Shown: positions 23,539 through 32,573 of the stretch, one piece after another
Numbering within the stretch: the stretch's first letter is position 1
How the letters are laid out: every line of letters begins with the position of its first letter
Position numbers and translations under genes: made by a program
From: Streptomyces sp. NBC_00572
Lineage (GTDB): Bacteria; Actinomycetota; Actinomycetes; Streptomycetales; Streptomycetaceae
Length of the DNA stretch: 64,000 nt
NCBI RefSeq assembly: GCF_026341815.1
Contig: NZ_JAPENX010000001.1
Span: 6,510,001 to 6,574,000 of the forward strand
Direction: 5' to 3'
Notes under the pieces: model-generated
What the model saw: the letters and a program-made list of their open reading frames with translations, nothing else
Database searches by the model: none
Told to the model about the DNA's origin: nothing

Positions 23539-25143
23539 TCAGCAGGCGGGAGGTGTCGTGCCGCCCACCGCGATCCGCAGGTCGGCGCCCTGGGTGCCCA
23601 CCGAGCACACCGTGACGGCCGCGTCGGCGACCTCGTCCACCAGCGTCCTGCCCACGGCCAGCGGCGCGTCGTCGGTGGTGGACGTCGCCGGTGTCGCGTC
23701 CACGAGCCGGTTCTTCACCGTGCCGCCGGCGGTGACGACGCGGACGATGACGCCGTTGACCAGCGGGTCGGTCGCGAGGTAGTCGTCGTAGGGCGGAGTG
23801 GCCCGGCGGTACTCCAGGGACAGGACACTGCCGTCGGGGCGGCCGATCCGGAACTCCTGGGTGCCGCTCTCTCCCAGCACGCCCAGCTGATAGCTCCCGG
23901 CGGCCGTGACGCGCGGGACCTGGGAGTCCGGCACCCAGCCGGCGAACTGCCGGTAGTCGACCGGGTAGAGGTGCATCCCGCCGCCGCCCATGGTGTCGGT
24001 CGGATCGTCGCCCCCGGACACCGTGCACGCGCCGTTCACCGTCGTGACGGCGCCGGCGACCGGACAGGCCTTGAGCGTGTCGGAGTGCTGGAAGCCCAGG
24101 GAGTGGCCGAACTCATGCGTCCACATCCACGTCTTGTGCCCCACACCGTTGGAGAGGACCCAGGTGCCGGGCATGGCGGCAAGCCCCTCCCAAGGACACG
24201 CCGAGTGGCGGGAGATGTCGACGAACAGGTAGTCGTACGAATCCGGCTCGACGCCCCGCGCCCGCGCGGCGGCCCGTGCGGCGCTCAGGATGGCCGCTGA
24301 CTCGCACCCGGTCGGGCGCGCCCCGAGGTCGACACCGGTCAGCATGTCTCCCGTGAGATCGAGCGCCCCGCCCGACACCTCCTGGAGATACGTCCGGAGG
24401 GACGGCGTGCCCGTCCCCAGGGTCGCCTGCTCGACGGGCCCGGGATCGACCGGCACGGCGTCGTCCCAGTGGGTGGCCATCACCAGCGCCCGCTTCTGAC
24501 CGGTGACCGGGCGGGCCGGCCAGCCGGTGGAGAAGGCGGCGGCGTTCCAGAGACGCATGGAGGTGTACTCGCCCGCGGCGGGGGTGCAGGCGCCGACCTG
24601 GACGGTGTCGTTGCCGCTGAAGGTGCGGAGACAGTCCGCGAGTGCGGCGTCCGTGCGGTACTTGTTCCTGAGGAGGACGTAGCCGTTGCCCTGGTCGACG
24701 GCCTTCCAGAGACGCATGGAGGTGTACTCGCCCGCGGCGGGGGTGCAGGCGCCGACCTGGACGGTGTCGTTGCCGCTGAAGGTGCGCAGACACTCCGCGA
24801 GTGCGGCGTCCGTGCGGTACTTGTTCCTGACCAGGACGTAGCCGTTGCCCTGGTCGACGGCCTCCCACTGGCGCATGGAGGTGTACTCGCCCGCGGCGGG
24901 GGTGCAGGCGCCGACCCGGACGGTGTCGTCGCCGCCGAAGGTGCGGAGACAGTCTCCGAGGCCGGCGTCCGCGCGGTACTTGCTCTTGAGCGGTTGTGCT
25001 TGCTGCGCCTGCGCTGTCTGCCGTGTCTCCGGCGAGGGCGCCGCGGTCGCCGGCGTGTAGGAGAACACGGAGACGACCGCGAGAAGTGCGGCCGGTGCGG
25101 CCCACGCTCTCACCGAGGTCAGCGGGGCGAACCGTCGTTTCAT
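23539..25143 (-). CDS. Secreted zinc metalloprotease with three lectin-like repeats
   Basis: The 534-residue protein has a signal peptide (1-35, ending TPATAAP) and three near-identical ~53-residue repeats at about 55-200 (KYR.DA.L..CLRTF.G.DTV.VGACTPAAGEY pattern), resembling ricin-type beta-trefoil units with Q/L-W and NGYVL positions. A catalytic domain follows with HEFGHSLGFQH at 343-353, the HExxHxxGxxH zinc motif of metzincins; the SNGVGHKTWMWTHEFGHS context suggests gametolysin-like (M11) peptidases. It probably binds glycans and cleaves glycoproteins outside the cell. It is the last enzyme of a minus-strand run with PL8, DUF2264 and M60-like genes, 52 bp downstream of DUF2264. Confidence 0.85.
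   Translation of the reverse strand: MKRRFAPLTSVRAWAAPAALLAVVSVFSYTPATAAPSPETRQTAQAQQAQPLKSKYRADAGLGDCLRTFGGDDTVRVGACTPAAGEYTSMRQWEAVDQGNGYVLVRNKYRTDAALAECLRTFSGNDTVQVGACTPAAGEYTSMRLWKAVDQGNGYVLLRNKYRTDAALADCLRTFSGNDTVQVGACTPAAGEYTSMRLWNAAAFSTGWPARPVTGQKRALVMATHWDDAVPVDPGPVEQATLGTGTPSLRTYLQEVSGGALDLTGDMLTGVDLGARPTGCESAAILSAARAAARARGVEPDSYDYLFVDISRHSACPWEGLAAMPGTWVLSNGVGHKTWMWTHEFGHSLGFQHSDTLKACPVAGAVTTVNGACTVSGGDDPTDTMGGGGMHLYPVDYRQFAGWVPDSQVPRVTAAGSYQLGVLGESGTQEFRIGRPDGSVLSLEYRRATPPYDDYLATDPLVNGVIVRVVTAGGTVKNRLVDATPATSTTDDAPLAVGRTLVDEVADAAVTVCSVGTQGADLRIAVGGTTPPAC
24547..24981 (-). repeat. Three near-identical ~159-bp intragenic repeats
   Basis: The lectin-like repeats of the metalloprotease are almost identical at DNA level (for example CCCGCGGCGGGGGTGCAGGC recurs in each), which indicates recent duplication or gene conversion. 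Confidence 0.85.
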
Positions 25144-25195
25144 CTCTCCTCCAAGGGCGTGCTGTCGGATGTGCGGTCGGCAGGAAGTCAGGGAG

Positions 25196-27097
25196 TCAGG
25201 CCGTCAGCGTTTCGCCGTCCGGGAACGTGATCCGGATCCGGTCGTCCGCCCCCCTCTCGCAGTGGATCGCCGCGCGCAGGGCCTCGGGGTGCACCGCGTC
25301 CCGGGTCAGAACCACCAGCGTCGCCTGCACGCGCGTGCCGCCCGCGTGCCCGGGATCGAACGGACCGGAGGTCAACAGGTACGGCGTCGCGGAATGCGGA
25401 CCGAAGGCGTTGGCCTCGACCTCGCGGGCGACCTCGCCCTCCTCGTCCCAGCCGTACAGGCCCACCACCGCACTCGTGAGCCCCGCCTCCGTCCGCGAGA
25501 GCGCCCAGCCGGGACCCCGCAGGACGTGCGGCGGTGTGACGTCCGCGACCGCGAACCCGCCCTCGCGCACCCGTACCCCCTCGGGGGTACGCAGCCGGTG
25601 CACGCGGATCTCCCAGGGACCGTGCAACAGGCTCGTCGACTCGACGGGGAACTCCTCGTCGTACCCGGGGAGCCGTGCGGTGTGGCGGGACGAGGCCGTG
25701 CGCCCCTCGCAGGACACCGGATGGATGCGGCCGCGCCGGGACGGCGTGCCGTCGGCGGCGAGCAGCGCCAGATGACCGTCCACGGTGCGCTCCCACGCGT
25801 GGGGGGACGACTCCGGTGCCGTGGCCGTCGAGTACCCGAACTTCGCGTAGTGCGGATCGTCCTCGCCGGGACCGTCGGGCGGGTTGTGGTCGCTGCCGTG
25901 GTTGACGAGCCGGACGATGCCGTCGTGCGGGGTGCCGTGCAGCAGCCAGCCGGGGGCCGGAAGCGCCGTGTACTGCGTGCCCTCCTCCACCGGCAGGGGC
26001 CGCTCGCGCTCCGTCCACACGGGATGGTCCGCGGGCAGCAGCAGGCCGAGGAAGGCCTTGCTCGCCCAGTACGGGGACGCCGGTCCCGAGTACGGCTGGG
26101 TCGTCGGCAGATGGGTGCCGTACCACCCCAGGGGCAGCAGTCCCCGCTCGTCCGGGACGCCGCGCTCCACGAAGTGGCGCGCCGTCCCCGAGGCCAGGCG
26201 CCGGGTGAGACCGGGGGCGAGCGGTGTGCAGTCGGCGAGGGCGCCGAGCCACACCGGCGCCGTCGCGGCGAACCGGTACGTCAGCGAACGCCCCTGGTGT
26301 ACGGGTGCCCCGTCGGCGCCGAAGAACTGCGGGTACGTGGACAGGAACCGGGAGAGGCGCTCCCGGTAGACCGCGCCCCGGCCGCCGTCCCCGTCCGGTC
26401 CGGCCATACGGGCCCACAGCAGCGGGTACAGATGCATGGCCCAGCCGATGTAGTAGTCGAAGTTACGGCCGTCGCCGTCGCTGTACCAGCCGTCGCCGAC
26501 GTACCAGTCCTCGATGCGCTCCAGGCCGCCCTCGATGTCGTCCTTGCTGTGCGGTGCGCCGACCGAGGCCAGGAACTGCTCCGACACCACCTGGAACAGG
26601 CGCCAGTTGTTGTCCCAGGTCCGGGCCCCCACGAAGCCGGAGAGCCACTCGACCACCCGCTCCTGGACGGCGGTGTCGAGGGTGTCCCAGATCCACGGGC
26701 GTGTCTCGTGCAGACCGATGGCGATGGAGGCCGCCTCCACCATCTGCTGCGAGCAGTCGGTGAGCGCCGGCCAGGCTTCGGGGCCGTCACGCAGCGTGCC
26801 CGCTGTCAGACCCTGCGCATACCTTTCGATCAGATGTGGGTCGACCTTTCCGTCCGCACCCGCGATCCGGAAGGAGGCGAGCAGAAATGACCGTGCGTAC
26901 CCTTCGAGGCCGTCGGAGACGACGCCCGACCAGCTGGTGCGGCCGGGCAGGCGGTACTGCGCGAACCCCGGGGTGGCGTACGGGACGAGCGCCTCCAACT
27001 GCCGGTCGGCGAGCGCCTCCCAGTGGGCACGGGTCCAGCCGGTACGGGGGGACAGGACGCGGTCGGTCGGCGGCAGGCGGAGATGGGGTGCGGGCAC
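25196..27097 (-). CDS. DUF2264 protein, GH154-like
   Basis: This 633-residue protein matches the DUF2264 family: an N-terminal alpha/alpha-barrel region with DCSQQMVEAASIAIGL, WDNNWRLFQVVSEQFLASVG and DGRNFDYYIGWAMHLYPLLWARM, then a beta-rich C-terminal half. Members of this family were placed in GH154, linked to beta-glucuronidase activity on uronic-acid polysaccharides; I rely on memory for that. No signal peptide is visible, so it may act on imported oligosaccharides. GTG at 27097 follows AGGAG. It is 27 bp downstream of the PL8 lyase on the same strand, consistent with processing unsaturated uronate products. Confidence 0.75.
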   Translation of the reverse strand: MPAPHLRLPPTDRVLSPRTGWTRAHWEALADRQLEALVPYATPGFAQYRLPGRTSWSGVVSDGLEGYARSFLLASFRIAGADGKVDPHLIERYAQGLTAGTLRDGPEAWPALTDCSQQMVEAASIAIGLHETRPWIWDTLDTAVQERVVEWLSGFVGARTWDNNWRLFQVVSEQFLASVGAPHSKDDIEGGLERIEDWYVGDGWYSDGDGRNFDYYIGWAMHLYPLLWARMAGPDGDGGRGAVYRERLSRFLSTYPQFFGADGAPVHQGRSLTYRFAATAPVWLGALADCTPLAPGLTRRLASGTARHFVERGVPDERGLLPLGWYGTHLPTTQPYSGPASPYWASKAFLGLLLPADHPVWTERERPLPVEEGTQYTALPAPGWLLHGTPHDGIVRLVNHGSDHNPPDGPGEDDPHYAKFGYSTATAPESSPHAWERTVDGHLALLAADGTPSRRGRIHPVSCEGRTASSRHTARLPGYDEEFPVESTSLLHGPWEIRVHRLRTPEGVRVREGGFAVADVTPPHVLRGPGWALSRTEAGLTSAVVGLYGWDEEGEVAREVEANAFGPHSATPYLLTSGPFDPGHAGGTRVQATLVVLTRDAVHPEALRAAIHCERGADDRIRITFPDGETLTA

Positions 27098-27124
27098 GAG
27101 GGCTCCTTTCGAGAGTCCGGTCGG

Positions 27125-29572
27125 TCAGAGCGGCTGTCGGACGAGCTCGGTCGTGTGGCTGTGGCCGCGCGAGCCGCCGACCCGGACCGTGAGCACGGTG
27201 CGGCCGCCCGGGGTGACGGTGACGGTGTCGTCGGCGCGGACCACGTGGCGGACGCGGAAGGGGAGTTCGACCGTGAGCTCCGTGCCCGTGCGCCCGGGAT
27301 CGGCGACCGCCACCGACACGTGCCGGCCGGTGCGGCGTACGAGCACGGTGCCGGGCCCCGACAGGGAGACGCCTCCCGCGGTTCCCGTCTGCCAGAAGTG
27401 CGCGGCGAGCAGGCCGTGCCGGCGGGCCTCGACGGCCTGGACGGTGGCGTTGTTGGCGACCACGACGACGGGGCGGGAGAGCGACCAGACACCGGTCGCC
27501 GCGGCGCTCGCGCCGGGGAGCAGGACGTAGGAGTAGGACGCGGACGAGGGGGAGAGGCCGTGGTCGAACCAGAGGGTCAGGAAGCGACGGGTGATGGGGG
27601 TGGTGGTGCCGCCGGTGTCCGCGCCGGTGTTGAGGGCGCGCCAGGTTCCGGTGCGTTCCTCGCGAAGCGCCTGCAAGGAGCCGGTCGCTTCGGTGGCACC
27701 GCCCGACAGGCGGGGGAACACGAACCCGCCGAAGCCCTCCAGATGGGCCCAGCGGGCACCCGAGAGGTCGGCCCGCCAGCCCTGCTCGTCGGGCTGCCGC
27801 CGCCCGTCGACGGTGAAGCGCTGCCGCCCGTCGGCGTGCAGGTTCCGGTTCTCGACGACCGTCTCGACGGCCCGGCCGTCGCTCGCCGAGATGTCCGCGC
27901 CCAGCGCCACGACGGCGTTGTCGAGGAAGAACCACGCCTTCCTCGCCCGCAGCGTGCTGCCCTGCGCCGCCAGTTCCATCGCTGCCGCGCCGAACCGGCC
28001 GTCGAGCGCCGCGCCTCCCGCCACGGCGTTCGTGGGGCGGTACGTGCTGGTGCCGGCACTCGTGCCGAGGTCCGCGCGTGCACGGGTGTCCACGGTCGTG
28101 CCGGGGAGGCGGTACGGGTCGACGGCCGGCCAGAACCCGTCGCCGAAGGCCGCCGGGTCGTCGCCGTCGTACAGATAGGTCATGCCGTCGCCGGTGTACC
28201 AGCCGTGCAGGTTCTCGCCGTTGCCCGCCTCGTACGCGGCGATGCGCCGGGACGACAGGGACAGCGCACAGGCCCAGCCGGGCCGCCGGTGCACCACACG
28301 GTCCATGTCGGCGAGGACGAGGTGTCCGGTCGGCCGCTCGGCGGCCCGCACCGCGGGGTCGTCGAGGACGGCCTTGGCTCGGGCGAGCGCCGGAATCCCC
28401 ACGAGCCCCTCATAGGGCGTCGCTCCGTTGCGGAGGATCCAGCCCTTCGCGAGCGACCGCCAGCGGTCGCCGTGGGCGGCGGGAGCGCCCCCGGCGAGCT
28501 GCAGGATGCGGGAGACGGTCACCGCCCCGTCGTCGTGGTCACGGGACCGCTCGCGCGACACCGCCCGGCCACGGACGGCGTCCATCATCACGCCGTCGAA
28601 GATCACCGGGGCGAACGACCGCTCCACCGCCTCGTACAGCACGGTCACGGCGGGATCGGACACCGCCCACTCCGACCCCGCGAGCAGTGCGATGAGCTGC
28701 CCCGCACCGCCGAGGAGCACGCTGCCGTAGGTGCCGGTGTAGGCGACGCTGCCGTGCTGGACGAACGACCCGTCCTCGTAGAAGCCGTCCCCGGACGTGA
28801 CGTACCGGAAGAGACTGTTGCGCCCGCCGTCCCGTACGTCGGAGAGGCCGTCGCGGGCGAGGACCAGCGTGGCGGGGTCCCGGGCGAGGAGGCCCCGCAG
28901 GGCGACGATGACGGCCTTGTCGGCCCGGTTGGCGCCGGTCTCGGCCAGGGTCGGGATGTTCGTTCGACGATCGGGGTTCGGGCAGAACCGGGCGACGGTG
29001 GCGACATAGGCGGCCAAGTCGGCCGGGAGCAGATGCGCACGCAGCAGCACACAGGTGTCCATCAGCGCGCGGGGCGCGCCGATCTCCCAGAACCACCAGT
29101 TGCCGGACTCGGCGCGCCCCGGGTGGTAGCCGACGGTGTGCAGGAACCGCAGTCCCTCCAGGAGGGTGTCGAGCACGTCCTGGCGCCCCGTCAGCGAGGT
29201 GCCGGGGGTCGCCCAGGCGGTCGCGATCGTGCGCAGCCGCGGGTAGCTCTGGCCGAACATGCCGGGGTCGGACGCGGGGGAGAGATCCGCCCAGAGGGCC
29301 GTGCGCCCGTGTGTGCTGACGAACCGCTCCCACCAGGTGGTGGCCTCGGAATCGAGGGCGGCGAGCGCGTCGGCGAAGTCCGGGTCCGCGGGGTCGAAGG
29401 TGCCGCCGGTGAGCTCCTGTTCGGCCCGGTCGAGAAGCGTGTCGTAGGGATCGACGGAGTCGGCGGGGCCGTCGGCCGCCGCCGCGGCGGGAAGGGCCGC
29501 CGCCATGGGAAGGAAGGAGATGACCGGCGTGGCGCCGGCGAGAGCGAGCAACTGTCGTCTGGGGAGAGCCAT
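27125..29572 (-). CDS. Polysaccharide lyase family 8 (hyaluronate/chondroitin/xanthan lyase type)
   Basis: The 815-residue enzyme has an N-terminal export signal with a twin Arg (MALPRRQLLALAG, ending LPAAAAADG), an alpha/alpha-toroid with the catalytic residues in SGNWWFWEIGAPRA (Asn), DGSFVQHGSVAYTGTYG (His and Tyr) and a downstream Arg (RGRAVSRE), and C-terminal beta-sandwich domains. PL8 enzymes cleave uronic-acid polysaccharides by beta-elimination, giving unsaturated uronates. The exact substrate (hyaluronan, chondroitin or xanthan) cannot be fixed by eye. It lies between M60-like and DUF2264 genes in one transcription direction, which suggests glycosaminoglycan or glycoconjugate degradation. 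Confidence 0.88.
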   Translation of the reverse strand: MALPRRQLLALAGATPVISFLPMAAALPAAAAADGPADSVDPYDTLLDRAEQELTGGTFDPADPDFADALAALDSEATTWWERFVSTHGRTALWADLSPASDPGMFGQSYPRLRTIATAWATPGTSLTGRQDVLDTLLEGLRFLHTVGYHPGRAESGNWWFWEIGAPRALMDTCVLLRAHLLPADLAAYVATVARFCPNPDRRTNIPTLAETGANRADKAVIVALRGLLARDPATLVLARDGLSDVRDGGRNSLFRYVTSGDGFYEDGSFVQHGSVAYTGTYGSVLLGGAGQLIALLAGSEWAVSDPAVTVLYEAVERSFAPVIFDGVMMDAVRGRAVSRERSRDHDDGAVTVSRILQLAGGAPAAHGDRWRSLAKGWILRNGATPYEGLVGIPALARAKAVLDDPAVRAAERPTGHLVLADMDRVVHRRPGWACALSLSSRRIAAYEAGNGENLHGWYTGDGMTYLYDGDDPAAFGDGFWPAVDPYRLPGTTVDTRARADLGTSAGTSTYRPTNAVAGGAALDGRFGAAAMELAAQGSTLRARKAWFFLDNAVVALGADISASDGRAVETVVENRNLHADGRQRFTVDGRRQPDEQGWRADLSGARWAHLEGFGGFVFPRLSGGATEATGSLQALREERTGTWRALNTGADTGGTTTPITRRFLTLWFDHGLSPSSASYSYVLLPGASAAATGVWSLSRPVVVVANNATVQAVEARRHGLLAAHFWQTGTAGGVSLSGPGTVLVRRTGRHVSVAVADPGRTGTELTVELPFRVRHVVRADDTVTVTPGGRTVLTVRVGGSRGHSHTTELVRQPL

Positions 29573-29639
29573 GACCGGTAGCGCCTCCTGCTGATCGGCC
29601 GAGAATGCGGGGAGGGGGAGGGGGCGGGCGGGGAACGCG

Positions 29640-31010
29640 TCAGTCGGTGAGGGCGGACGGGTCGACGGCCGGCTGCGGCAGGCCCAGGGCCGCGAGTTCC
29701 GCCCGGCCCTGCTCGTCGATGGGGAACGCCCACCGGTTCACGAAGAAGTCGGTGAGGTCCCGGCCGGCCACGCGGCTGGCGTAGAGGGCGAGGTAGCGGT
29801 AGCGCTTCGCGGTCTCCGTGTAGTCCGAGGCGGGGTTCTCCTCGCGGACCAGCCGGTGCATCCGCGGCCAGAAGTCGGCCCCGAAGGCAAGCTCCAGCTG
29901 GCGCAGCGGCACGAGCTTCTCGTACGCCCCGAAGGACTTCTCGTACACGAGGCCGGGTCCGCCGAGCTTGGGCAGGGCCGACTGGAAGGGGGTGAGGCCG
30001 GTCTTCGAATCGGGCAGGAGGAGGTTCGAGGTCTGACCCAGGGCGCGCTGCACCGCGAGGGAGTAGATGTTCACGGTGACCTCGGTGAGGCCGGTCGGCT
30101 TGTAGGCCATCTGCTGGTGGGCGTGGCCGAGTTCGTGGTACAGGCCCCAGCCGCGGGTGCGCAGGCCCTGCACGGTGGTGGCCCGGTCCAGGTAGGCGCG
30201 CGGGAAGCCGTTGTAGGCGTGGGTGGCGAAGGCGCCGACCCCGGCCGGGACCACCGACACCTCGGTGAAGTGGAAGCGGCCGGACTTCGGCCGGTGCAGC
30301 GGCGAGGAACCGTCGAGGCCGCTGATGTCCTGCTCGGCCCGGACGATCTCTTCGAGCAGCGACAGAAGCGCCGCGTGGTCCTCGCCGCGGTGGAGGAGGG
30401 CGCCGTCGCGGGTCAGCGTGACGAGGGTGCGCGGGCCGTGGAGTTCGACCACCGGGACGTCGGTGAGGGTGTCCAGCTGTCGCTGGAACTCCGCCTCCCC
30501 GGTGCGACCGAGCGTGAAGACGGGCATCGGGCGGTACCCGTCCTTGAACCGTACGCCGGCCCGCTCGCCGCGTCCTTCCAGGGTGAAGTACACCGGTCCA
30601 CCGTGCGGATCGGTCACGGTGTTGCTGCCGGGCTTGAGCGTGTACCTGCGGGGTTCCTTGAGCGTGCCGTAGTAGTCCCAGTGGCCGATCCACAGGGCCG
30701 GCACGAGCCCGTCGAACGGCAGGACGTCGAACCGCAGCGGGCTGTTCGCGGTGGCGTACCGGCCGGTGGGCTGGAACTCGCTCGCCCGCAGGGCGGACGC
30801 GAGGCGCAGCCGCTCGGCCTCGGCGGAAGGGCGTGCCGTCAGGGCGACCGTCGGCCCGCCGTGGGCGTGGGCCGTACCCGATCCGACGGCGAGCGCGGCA
30901 CCGGCCGCGGTCATCGTGGCGAGAACCGAACGACGGGACGGGGCGGAGCGATGCGAAGGGGAGGGGACGGTGGAGGGGGAGGGAAGCGAGGAAAGCGGGG
31001 GAATCTGCAT
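29640..31010 (-). CDS. Secreted M60-like (enhancin/mucinase-type) metallopeptidase
   Basis: This 456-residue protein carries a Tat-type signal (PSRRSVLATMTAAGAALAVG, 25-45, cleaved near TAHAHG). The catalytic motif HELGHAHQ at 292-299 is the HExxH zinc site of peptidase family M60, with the preceding TRGWGLYHELGHAHQ context. Family members cleave mucin-type glycoproteins next to O-glycans. ATG at 31010 is chosen because AGGAGACG precedes it; the open frame begins 51 codons upstream. It is the first gene of the minus-strand degradative run; a LacI-like half-conserved operator lies about 130 bp upstream. Confidence 0.85.
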   Translation of the reverse strand: MQIPPLSSLPSPSTVPSPSHRSAPSRRSVLATMTAAGAALAVGSGTAHAHGGPTVALTARPSAEAERLRLASALRASEFQPTGRYATANSPLRFDVLPFDGLVPALWIGHWDYYGTLKEPRRYTLKPGSNTVTDPHGGPVYFTLEGRGERAGVRFKDGYRPMPVFTLGRTGEAEFQRQLDTLTDVPVVELHGPRTLVTLTRDGALLHRGEDHAALLSLLEEIVRAEQDISGLDGSSPLHRPKSGRFHFTEVSVVPAGVGAFATHAYNGFPRAYLDRATTVQGLRTRGWGLYHELGHAHQQMAYKPTGLTEVTVNIYSLAVQRALGQTSNLLLPDSKTGLTPFQSALPKLGGPGLVYEKSFGAYEKLVPLRQLELAFGADFWPRMHRLVREENPASDYTETAKRYRYLALYASRVAGRDLTDFFVNRWAFPIDEQGRAELAALGLPQPAVDPSALTD

Positions 31011-31138
31011 GGTTGTCGTCTCCTGGGGGCGAGGAGGTGCAGAAGGCGGGGTGTGCGCATCCCGGAGGCAGCCCTGTCTCGGCTCGGAACGGGGCGCGAG
31101 GTGCACGGCGCGAGGCTCGGGGAGCTGCGCGCCAGCAT

Positions 31139-31151
31139 GTAAGCGTTTGCT
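31139..31151. promoter_or_regulatory. LacI-type operator-like site upstream of the M60-like gene
   Basis: GTAAGCGTTTGCT (reverse complement AGCAAACGCTTAC) is an imperfect dyad around CG. It shares 10 of 13 positions with the site at 33661-33673. Confidence 0.45.
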
Positions 31152-31224
31152 GTCCGTCCGCAAGGGGTCAGGGCGTGTTTCTGTTCGTTACTGCGTCAAC
31201 AGGCTCTCGTACACGCGCAATCGC

Positions 31225-32322
31225 TCAGGATCGACGGCGTTTCGCGGTGCGCGGCGGCGCCACCGAGTCGCGGACGACGATATGGGTCCCGAGCCGCAGG
31301 GTGCCGGTGGTCGGCGCGCGCCAGTCGTCCTCGTCGCCCCCGTCGACGGCGACCCGCACCGCCTGCCGCCCCAGCTCCTCCAGCGGTACGTGGACGGTGG
31401 TGAGCCGCGGCCGCAGTTCCTGGGCGACGGGCACGTCGTCGTATCCGACCAGGGAGACGTCCTGCGGAACGCCGATCCCGGCCTCCTCCAGGGCCTGGGC
31501 GGCACCGGCGGCGACGATGTCGTTCGCGGCGAAGACGGCCGTGAACCGCAGCCCCTCCCGGAGCAGCTCGTTCATCCGCCGGTAGCCGAAGGCGCGGCTG
31601 AACGCACCCGGCTGCTCCAGCTCCGGGTCGTGGGCGACCCCGCGCAGCTCCAGGGCGCGCCGGTGCCCGGCGATCCGGTCCCGGGTGGTGGAGAGCCCGG
31701 GAGGGCCGCCGAGGTAGAGGATCCGCTCGTGCCCCTGCGTCAGGAGGTGATCGGTGATCGCGAAGGCGCCGCCCTCGTTGTCGTACTCCACGCCGACCGT
31801 GGGCACGCCCTCGCCGAGCGAGGGCCGGCCGCAGAGAACCAGCTTGGAGCCTCCGGCGTCCAGGTCGTGGGCGCGCCGGGCGAGTTCGGCCCGGTAGGTA
31901 CGGTCGGCGACGCTGCCGCCGACGAGGATCACGGCGTCGGCGCGACGCTCGTGCATGAGCTCGATGAAGGCGAGTTCGCGCTGGGGGTCGCCCTGGGTCG
32001 TGCAGACCAGGCAGAGCCGGTCGCCCGCCGCCGCCTCGCGCTCCACACCGCGCGCGATGTAGGCGTAGAAGGGATCGACGACATCGCTGATGATGATGCC
32101 CACCGTGCGGCCGGAGACCCCGGCGAGGGCGCGGGCATGCGCGTTGACCACATAGCCGAGCCCCCGCATGGCGGCCTCGACGCGCTCGCGTGTGGCGGCC
32201 GCGACCGGGTAGTTGCGGTTCATCACACGGGACACCGTCGCCGTGGACACCCCCGCGAGGCGCGCCACGTCCACGACCGTCGCTCGGCGCTGTCCGGCCG
32301 CCGTCGAATCCTGCCGGGACAT
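31225..32322 (-). CDS. LacI-family transcriptional repressor
   Basis: This 365-residue regulator has a LacI helix-turn-helix at about 19-45 (TVVDVARLAGVSTATVSRVMN) followed by the periplasmic-binding-like effector domain (VGIIISDVVDPFYAYIARGVE, then VSLVGYDDVPVAQELRPRLTTVHVP). ATG at 32322 follows GGAGGACCGG. Three operator-like sites with matching sequence lie before the M60 gene, before the dehydrogenase and in the permease promoter, so it is the probable local repressor of the whole degradation and uptake locus, released by an incoming oligosaccharide. The 251 bp between its start and the upstream dehydrogenase stop contain only GC-rich short repeats. Confidence 0.92.
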   Translation of the reverse strand: MSRQDSTAAGQRRATVVDVARLAGVSTATVSRVMNRNYPVAAATRERVEAAMRGLGYVVNAHARALAGVSGRTVGIIISDVVDPFYAYIARGVEREAAAGDRLCLVCTTQGDPQRELAFIELMHERRADAVILVGGSVADRTYRAELARRAHDLDAGGSKLVLCGRPSLGEGVPTVGVEYDNEGGAFAITDHLLTQGHERILYLGGPPGLSTTRDRIAGHRRALELRGVAHDPELEQPGAFSRAFGYRRMNELLREGLRFTAVFAANDIVAAGAAQALEEAGIGVPQDVSLVGYDDVPVAQELRPRLTTVHVPLEELGRQAVRVAVDGGDEDDWRAPTTGTLRLGTHIVVRDSVAPPRTAKRRRS

Positions 32323-32573
32323 CCGGTCCTCCCCCTGGAGCGTCTGGTCGTCACTGTGCGGGCCGGTCGGCGGCCTTCCCCGGAGGGTACGGCCCGCCGG
32401 CTCCCGGGCCTTGCTCCGCCCGGTGCCTCCGGACGGACGGTCCCGCCCCGCGTCGGGCCCCCAGCCTAGGCCCTGTCCTGGAGTGCGGTCGGGGCTGCGG
32501 TCGGGGCTGCGCTCGGGTACGGGACCGGGAGCGGCGCCGGGGGCCGTGCCGGCGGCGTGGTCGGGCCGCCCGG

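Noticed and set aside
27023..29581. Long plus-strand open frame over the PL8 gene
   Set aside because: It is the mirror frame of the lyase, with Gly/Arg/Val-rich low-complexity sequence and no domain.
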